The translations under genes were made by a program, and so were the position numbers. Under the pieces are notes generated by a model. It worked only from the letters and a program-made list of their open reading frames with translations. It made no database searches and was not told where the DNA came from. Source: Candidatus Coatesbacteria bacterium RBG_13_66_14 (lineage in GTDB: Bacteria; RBG-13-66-14). Taken from it: DNA of 8,724 nucleotides. How positions within the stretch are numbered: the stretch's first letter is position 1; every line of letters begins with the position of its first letter. The stretch lies in the NCBI GenBank assembly GCA_001774505.1, contig MFAF01000010.1, positions 13,251 to 21,974 on the forward strand, read 5' to 3'. Of the stretch, positions 4,410 through 8,724 are shown piece after piece.

Positions 4410-5237
4410 ATGCACAAGTATAGCACAATCCCCATCGCTTTAACCCTCGTTCTAGGTATGGCTCTCACCGGCTGTGGCGGGGAGGGGAACGGTGAGCCGT
4501 CGGAGGTCGTCACCCTCAGCGTGAACGGCTCCACCACGGTGACCCCCATCATGCAGTGCGTCGCCGAGGTGTACGAGGCGGCCGACCTCGAGGTCTCCGG
4601 CACCGGCTCCGGCGACGGCATCACCGCCCTCATTGACGGGCGCACCGACCTCGCCATGTCTTCGCGGAAGATGAAGGACAAGGAGAAGGAGGACGCCGCG
4701 GCCAAGGGCGTCAAGCCCGTCGAGGTCGTCATCGCCCGCGACGGCATCGCCATCGTCGTTCACCCCTCCAACCCCGTCTCCGGCCTCACCCTGGAGCAGG
4801 TCAAAGACATCTACCTCGGTAAAATCACCAACTGGAAAGCGCTGGGCGGTCCCGATGCCGAGATCGTCCCTGTCACCCGCGACAGCGCCTCCGGAACCTT
4901 TGAGGTCTTCGCGGAGCTCGTTATGGACAAGGAGCCCATCGTCCCCGGCGCGGTGACCCAGAACTCCAACGGCACGGTGCGCTCGGCCGTGGCCGAGAGC
5001 GAGGGTGCCATTGGCTACGTCGGCCTGGGTTACGTGGACAAGACCGTCAAGGCCGTGGCCATTGACGGTGTGGTCCCCTCGGAAGATACCGTCAACGGCG
5101 GTACCTACAAAATCGCCCGCGACCTCAACCTGTACTACCCCGAGGGCGCCTCGCAGGCCGTGCTCGACCTCGTCAAGTTCGTGCTCGGCAAAGAAGGCCA
5201 GAAAATCGTAGCCGACGAGGGCTTCATCCCCCTCTAG
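4410..5237 (+). CDS. pstS: Phosphate ABC transporter substrate-binding lipoprotein PstS
   Basis: This 275-residue lipoprotein captures phosphate outside the cytoplasmic membrane and delivers it to the PstCA permease. The start at 4410 has a near-perfect AAGGAGG (4398-4404) at 5 nt and begins a lipoprotein signal ending in LTGC, with C22 as the lipidated residue. An in-frame ATG at 4344 would put 22 extra residues before the signal and is rejected. Mature-protein landmarks of the short PstS family are NGSTTVTP (39-46), SGTGSGDGITALIDG (63-77), LAMSSRKMKDKE (81-92), IYLGKITNWKALGG (134-147), RDSASGTFEVF (157-167) and GAIGYVGLGYV (199-209). The Ser/Thr-rich GSTT loop, the Gly-rich GTGSG loop and the R-D-S-x-S-G-T segment form the phosphate site in the family. 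It has the length of the compact PstS-2 type rather than the longer E. coli protein. It is the first gene of the operon, followed by a hairpin. Confidence 0.96.
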   Translation: MHKYSTIPIALTLVLGMALTGCGGEGNGEPSEVVTLSVNGSTTVTPIMQCVAEVYEAADLEVSGTGSGDGITALIDGRTDLAMSSRKMKDKEKEDAAAKGVKPVEVVIARDGIAIVVHPSNPVSGLTLEQVKDIYLGKITNWKALGGPDAEIVPVTRDSASGTFEVFAELVMDKEPIVPGAVTQNSNGTVRSAVAESEGAIGYVGLGYVDKTVKAVAIDGVVPSEDTVNGGTYKIARDLNLYYPEGASQAVLDLVKFVLGKEGQKIVADEGFIPL

Positions 5238-5260
5238 GCCGATTCGTACGCGAAGGATAC

Positions 5261-5298
5261 GGCGGTGGTCTCGAGGGACCGACCGCGAGACCACCGCC
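5261..5298 (+). other. Intercistronic hairpin between pstS and pstC
   Basis: GGCGGTGGTCTCG (5261-5273) pairs perfectly over 13 bp with CGAGACCACCGCC (5286-5298) around a 12-nt loop. It lies between the pstS stop codon and the pstC start. AAAACGGG follows, with no T tract, so it is unlikely to be a full terminator. Stable hairpins after binding-protein genes in ABC operons are known to protect the upstream message or reduce read-through, giving more binding protein than permease. That role here is an inference from position. Confidence 0.7.
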
Positions 5299-5314
5299 AA
5301 AACGGGTGAAGAAC

Positions 5315-6211
5315 ATGGCCAGATTCACCTCCGAAACCATCGTAAAGCCGCTGCTGGGATTCTTCGCCCTGTTGTCCCTCGTCTTCCTGGCGGGCATCCT
5401 GGTAACTCTGTTGACCGAATCGGGCCCCTTCTTCGGGGAGTACAACCCCCTCGAGTTCTTCACTGGCACCCAGTGGTACCCGACCCTCGAGACGCAGAAC
5501 GCGGACGGGGAGTGGGTATCCGATCCCCAGTTCGGCCTCCTCCCCCTGCTGGGGGCCTCGCTTCAGGTGACGATCCTTGCACTAATAATCGCCCTGCCGC
5601 TCTCCCTGGGCGCTGCGGTTTTCCTGGCCGAAATCGCGCCGCCGGTTCTCCGGGAGATAATCAAGCCGCTCATCGAGCTCCTGGCCGGCATCCCCAGCGT
5701 CGTCTTCGGGTTCATCGGCATGGTCCTCGTGGCTCCGTTCATCAAGGACTTATTCGACATACCCATCGGACTCAATGGGCTCTCCGCCTCCATCGTCCTG
5801 GCCTTCATGGCCTTCCCCACCATCACCAGCCTGGCCGAGGACGCCATCTCCGCCGTGCCCCGCGATCTCAAAGAGGCCTCCCTGGCGATGGGCGCCAACC
5901 GCTGGGAAACGGTGAGCCGCGTGCTGGTCCCCTCGGCCCGCTCGGGCATATTCTCGGCGGTCATCCTGGGCTTCGGACGCGTCATCGGAGAGACGATGAC
6001 GGTGCTGATGGTGGCCGGCGGCGGTGCCGCGCTGACCTTCGATCCCCTCTCCCCTCTGAGGCCCATGACGGCGACCATCGCCCTGGAGATGGGGGAGGCG
6101 GTGCAGGGAGGGCCCCACTACCACGCCCTCTTCGCCCTGGCGCTCATGCTCCTGGCGATAACCCTCGGTTTCAACCTCCTTGCCGAGCGGATACGGAAAA
6201 GGGATTTCTAA
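5315..6211 (+). CDS. pstC: Phosphate ABC transporter permease PstC
   Basis: This 298-residue inner-membrane protein forms, with PstA, the phosphate channel of the Pst importer. Six hydrophobic segments are visible, at about 11-34, 75-101, 118-141, 152-172, 211-232 and 268-289. A periplasmic loop with aromatic residues lies between the first two. The cytoplasmic EAA loop that contacts PstB reads EASLAMGANRWETVSRVLVP (187-206). Family landmarks include GIPSVVFGFIG (125-135) and GRVIGETMTVLMVAGG (221-236). The ATG at 5315 is chosen because GGGTGA lies 5 nt upstream. A GTG at 5306 would add three residues but has no ribosome-binding site. The gene follows pstS after a hairpin, and its TAA shares a base with the ATG of pstA, so the two permease genes are likely translationally coupled. 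Confidence 0.95.
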   Translation: MARFTSETIVKPLLGFFALLSLVFLAGILVTLLTESGPFFGEYNPLEFFTGTQWYPTLETQNADGEWVSDPQFGLLPLLGASLQVTILALIIALPLSLGAAVFLAEIAPPVLREIIKPLIELLAGIPSVVFGFIGMVLVAPFIKDLFDIPIGLNGLSASIVLAFMAFPTITSLAEDAISAVPRDLKEASLAMGANRWETVSRVLVPSARSGIFSAVILGFGRVIGETMTVLMVAGGGAALTFDPLSPLRPMTATIALEMGEAVQGGPHYHALFALALMLLAITLGFNLLAERIRKRDF

Positions 6212-7065
6212 TGAAGGCCCGCAGAATCCGTGAAATTTTCTGGTTCTCTCTGTCCGGCCTCTGCGTGGTCATCGTAGTGGGGATGTTGGGTTTGATCATC
6301 GGCTTCATCATCGCCAAGGGCGCGAGCGTCATAAGCTGGGAGTTCCTGGCGGACGCGCCCCGGAATGCTATGACCGAGGGCGGCATCTGGCCCGCCATCC
6401 TCGGAACTCTCCTTCTGTCGCTGGGAGCCATCGTCTTCGCCCTGCCCCTGGGGCTCGTAGCCGCGATCTACCTCGTCGAGTACTCCCGGGACGGTAAGCT
6501 GCGCCGCTGGATCCGCATCGGCGTCAATTCGCTCTCCGGCGTGCCGTCGGTCGTGTTCGGCCTGTTCGGGCTGGCGCTCTTCGTGAACTTCCTCGGCTTC
6601 GGCGCCTGTATCCTGGCGGGGAGCCTGACCCTGGGCCTGATGGTCCTCCCGACCATCATCCGCGCCACCGAGGAGGCGCTGAAGTCCATCCCGATGAGCT
6701 TCCGGGAAGCCTCCCTGGCCCTGGGAGCCACCCGGTGGCACACCACCGTCCGGGTCGTCCTCCCCGCGGCCATCTCCCAGATTCTGACCGGCGTGATTCT
6801 GGCCGTCGGGCGTGCCGCCGGCGAGACGGCCCCCATCATGTTCACCGCCGCCGTTTTCTTCACCAAAAGGCTCCCCACGGGGCTTTTGAGCAAGGTCATG
6901 GCGCTGCCCTATCACATCTACGCCCTGATGACCGAGGGGACGCATCCCGTCGAGCAGACGGCCATGGCCTACGGGACCGCCCTCGTCCTTTTGGCGCTCG
7001 TTCTGTTGGTCAACGGTGCGGCGATCTTCTTCCGCATCCGGGCCAGGAAGGGGAAGAAATGGTAG
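6211..7065 (+). CDS. pstA: Phosphate ABC transporter permease PstA
   Basis: This 284-residue polytopic membrane protein is the second half of the phosphate channel. Six hydrophobic stretches are visible, at about 10-35, 61-90, 108-130, 132-150, 190-212 and 250-274. A PstA-type motif [15 protein letters not shown] (110-124) and an EAA loop [20 protein letters not shown] (166-185) mirror those of PstC, consistent with the common origin of the two subunits. [17 protein letters not shown] (200-216) is a further family hallmark, and the protein ends in a basic tail ([10 protein letters not shown]). The ATG at 6211 overlaps the pstC stop as TAATG. The open frame continues upstream through pstC, but that part is the pstC sequence read in another frame and is not part of the protein. 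The last seven bases overlap the start of pstB. Confidence 0.95.
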   Translation: MKARRIREIFWFSLSGLCVVIVVGMLGLIIGFIIAKGASVISWEFLADAPRNAMTEGGIWPAILGTLLLSLGAIVFALPLGLVAAIYLVEYSRDGKLRRWIRIGVNSLSGVPSVVFGLFGLALFVNFLGFGACILAGSLTLGLMVLPTIIRATEEALKSIPMSFREASLALGATRWHTTVRVVLPAAISQILTGVILAVGRAAGETAPIMFTAAVFFTKRLPTGLLSKVMALPYHIYALMTEGTHPVEQTAMAYGTALVLLALVLLVNGAAIFFRIRARKGKKW

Positions 7066-7859
7066 ACGTCCAGCTCACCCGCCGTGGAGTCGAGCCGAAG
7101 GAGCGGGTGGCCAAGGTCACCATCGAGGGGCTCGACCTCTGGTTCGACGACGCCCAGGTCCTCAAAGGCGTAAACTGCGCCATCCCCGAGAAGGCGGTCA
7201 CCGCCATCATGGGGCCCTCGGGCTGCGGCAAGAGCACCCTGTTGCGCGCGATGAACCGCCTGCACGACCTGACACCGAGCTGCCGGATTAGAGGTAAGAT
7301 CAGGCTGGATGAAATGAATATCTTCGACGGCGGCACCGATGTCTACGAGCTCCGGCGTCGGGTGGGGATGGTCTTCCAGCGGCCCAACCCCTTTCCGAAG
7401 AGCATCTTCGAGAACGTGGCCTACGGCTTGAAGATACACGGCGGGCACGGCCGCGCCGCGCTGGAGCAGGCCGTGGAGAAGGCTCTGCGGGACGCGAACC
7501 TGTGGGACGAGGTCCGGGACAAGCTCCACCGGTCGGCCCTCGACCTTTCCGGCGGCCAGCAGCAGCGCCTGTGCATCGCCCGCGCCCTGGCGGTCGAGCC
7601 CGAGGTGCTCCTCTTGGACGAGCCGGCCAGCGCCCTGGACCCCGTCTCCACCGCCAAGCTCGAGGAGCTCATCGAGGAGCTGCAGGACTCCTACACCATC
7701 GTCATCGTCACCCACAACCTGCAGCAGGCGGCCCGCGTCTCCCATTACACGGCCTTTCTGATGCTCGGCGAGCTGGTCGAGTTCGGCGTGACCGACGAGG
7801 TCTTCACCGCCCCGACCGACGAGAGGACCGAGAACTACCTGCGCGGGATATTCGGTTAA
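7059..7859 (+). CDS. pstB: Phosphate ABC transporter ATP-binding protein PstB
   Basis: This 266-residue cytoplasmic ATPase drives phosphate import through PstCA. All nucleotide-binding motifs are intact: Walker [10 protein letters not shown] (52-60), Q-loop VFQRPNPFP (105-113), ABC signature LSGGQQQR (163-170), Walker B VLLLDEP (183-189) with catalytic Glu188, D-loop SALD (191-194) and switch histidine in THN (H219). RAMNRLHDL (63-71) after Walker A and the PNPFP after the Q-loop are specific to PstB. The length is usual for the family, with an extra short N-terminal arm of about 18 residues. The ATG at 7059 overlaps the pstA stop in ATGGTAG (7 nt), and a purine-rich AGGAAGGGG lies just upstream. 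The open frame extends upstream inside pstA, but that is shadow sequence. The stop codon abuts a possible phoU start. Confidence 0.97.
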   Translation: MVDVQLTRRGVEPKERVAKVTIEGLDLWFDDAQVLKGVNCAIPEKAVTAIMGPSGCGKSTLLRAMNRLHDLTPSCRIRGKIRLDEMNIFDGGTDVYELRRRVGMVFQRPNPFPKSIFENVAYGLKIHGGHGRAALEQAVEKALRDANLWDEVRDKLHRSALDLSGGQQQRLCIARALAVEPEVLLLDEPASALDPVSTAKLEELIEELQDSYTIVIVTHNLQQAARVSHYTAFLMLGELVEFGVTDEVFTAPTDERTENYLRGIFG

Positions 7860-7919
7860 ATGCCGAAGCCCGCACGAAAGACACCAACACAGACGCCTGC
7901 CGAGGCGAAGAGGTGCGCG

Positions 7920-8687
7920 ATGCTCATTAAAAGGCTCGAAGCCCTGAACGAGCGGTTGAAGGAGATGGCCGATCTCACACGCTCCATGCTCGACGACTCC
8001 CTCAAGGCCCTCGAGGCCCTGGACACGGACCTGGCGGCCCGGGTCGCCGATTCGGACGAGCTCCTCGTCAACCAGATGGAGACCTGGAACCTGGAGGAGG
8101 CCATCCACGTCATCACCCTCTTCCAGCCCATGGGCAAGAACGTCCGGCTGCTCGTGGCCATCATCCTCATCAACCGTGACCTCGAGCGCATCGCCGACCA
8201 CGCCGAGAACATCGCCAACCACGCGCGCTACCTGGCCTCGCCCGAGCCTCAACCCGGGTCGGGGCACGGGGCACCCCGTGAAATAGAAATACCGAAGGAG
8301 CTTCTGGCTATGGGTGAAATTGCCCGGAAGATGGTGGCCGACAGCCTGCGCGCATACACCGACGAGGACGAGGGGCTGGCCAAGCGCGTCATCGCGGGCG
8401 ACGAGGAGCTCAACGATCTCACCGCCCGGACCGTGCGGCTGCTCATCGGCCGGATGTCCGGCGGGTGCCGCGACGGGGAGTCGGGCGACGGGCCGGAGCT
8501 GACTGAAACGTGCTGGCGGCTGGCACTCATCGCCCGGAACCTCGAGCGCGTCGGCGACCACGCCACCAACATCGCCGAGAGCGTGCTCTTCGTCGTGGAG
8601 AGCCACCTGCACCTGCACCACAAGCACGAGATAGTGAGAGAGCTGGAGGCGATGAGAAAGAAGAAACGGCCGCGGGGGGATGGTTAA
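7920..8687 (+). CDS. phoU: Phosphate-signalling regulator PhoU
   Basis: This protein of about 255 residues is the PhoU regulator, which interacts with the Pst transporter and the PhoR kinase family to keep the phosphate regulon off when phosphate is plentiful. Two PhoU repeats are visible, each with the metal-binding helix motif: NRDLERIADHAENIANHA (85-102) and RNLERVGDHATNIAES (206-221). The first repeat begins with LNERLKEMADL (9-19) and the second with MGEIARKMV (131-139). The linker between them (about 107-123) is proline- and glycine-rich. The start at 7920 is preferred because AGAGGTG lies just upstream. An ATG at 7860, directly after the pstB stop, would add 20 residues of low-complexity sequence (Pro, Lys, Thr), with no ribosome-binding site but possible coupling to pstB. 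Its position as last gene of the pst operon is the usual one. Confidence 0.93.
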   Translation: MLIKRLEALNERLKEMADLTRSMLDDSLKALEALDTDLAARVADSDELLVNQMETWNLEEAIHVITLFQPMGKNVRLLVAIILINRDLERIADHAENIANHARYLASPEPQPGSGHGAPREIEIPKELLAMGEIARKMVADSLRAYTDEDEGLAKRVIAGDEELNDLTARTVRLLIGRMSGGCRDGESGDGPELTETCWRLALIARNLERVGDHATNIAESVLFVVESHLHLHHKHEIVRELEAMRKKKRPRGDG

Positions 8688-8711
8688 CCGTCCTTTCGCG
8701 CACCGCGGCCG
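8667..8711. repeat. Inverted repeat around the phoU stop codon
   Basis: CGGCCGCGG (8667-8675) is the inverse complement of CCGCGGCCG (8703-8711), with a 27-nt spacer that includes the phoU stop codon and a small GGTTAACC palindrome. No T tract follows up to the window edge, so a terminator is not established. Confidence 0.45.
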
Positions 8712-8724
8712 CAATGTCTCTTAG

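Noticed and set aside
5473..6210. Long upstream extension of the pstA reading frame (would make a protein of about 530 residues)
   Set aside because: It overlaps pstC completely, has low-complexity Arg/Gly/Pro/His-rich composition typical of an out-of-frame GC-rich shadow, and the PstA family start is at 6211.
6735..7058. Upstream extension of the pstB reading frame into pstA
   Set aside because: It lies within pstA coding sequence in another frame and is Arg/His/Gly-rich. PstB homology and a ribosome-binding site place the start at 7059.
6969..8714. Very long open frame on the - strand opposite pstA, pstB and phoU
   Set aside because: It is antisense to three clear genes and its translation shows no domain. 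Long antisense frames are expected in GC-rich DNA with strong codon bias.

Overview
The window is GC-rich bacterial DNA, dense with genes and looking chromosomal. Four of the predicted proteins carry an export signal (three ordinary signal peptides and one lipoprotein signal), and coding regions are punctuated by clear Rho-independent terminators and intergenic palindromes. The seven-bladed FG-GAP protein, the LPP20-like secreted protein and the two-cysteine free-methionine-sulfoxide-reductase-type GAF protein would fit an uncultured, poorly sampled phylum. Nothing in the sequence fixes the lineage (no rRNA, tRNA or marker gene is present), so taxonomy is left open.

Layout. Positions 2-796 (+): the C-terminal part of an SRPBCC/AHSA1-like protein, then a small secreted protein with an LPP20-like look, closed by a terminator near 872-906. 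Positions 797-1184: an intergenic stretch holding a perfect 42-bp palindrome inside a possible small inverted-repeat module, plus a terminator for the gene on the other strand. Positions 1185-2330 (-): a secreted seven-bladed FG-GAP/VCBS beta-propeller. Positions 2331-2633: non-coding, with a strong hairpin terminator. Positions 2634-3627 (-): a GAF-fold free methionine-(R)-sulfoxide reductase, and upstream of it a short secreted protein of unknown function. Positions 3628-4409: a long regulatory region with an AT-rich island, a sigma-70-like promoter, a self-contained unit of about 270 nt (68-codon ORF plus a very strong terminator), and a hairpin-rich leader. Positions 4410-8687 (+): a complete, tightly packed pstS-pstC-pstA-pstB-phoU operon.

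How the genes work together. PstS is a membrane-anchored phosphate-binding lipoprotein, PstC and PstA form the permease, PstB supplies ATP hydrolysis, and PhoU couples transporter state to phosphate signalling. Spacing inside the operon is graded. A 13-bp hairpin separates pstS from pstC, a 1-nt overlap joins pstC and pstA, a 7-nt overlap joins pstA and pstB, and phoU begins at or just after the pstB stop. No phoB/phoR-type regulator lies in the window.

The most interesting region is 3900-4409. A promoter fires into a short unit that ends at a strong terminator just upstream of pstS, followed by a foldable leader. It could encode a small protein, a small RNA or a conditional leader of the pst operon. 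The sequence alone does not decide between these. No wholly new multi-gene system is evident.
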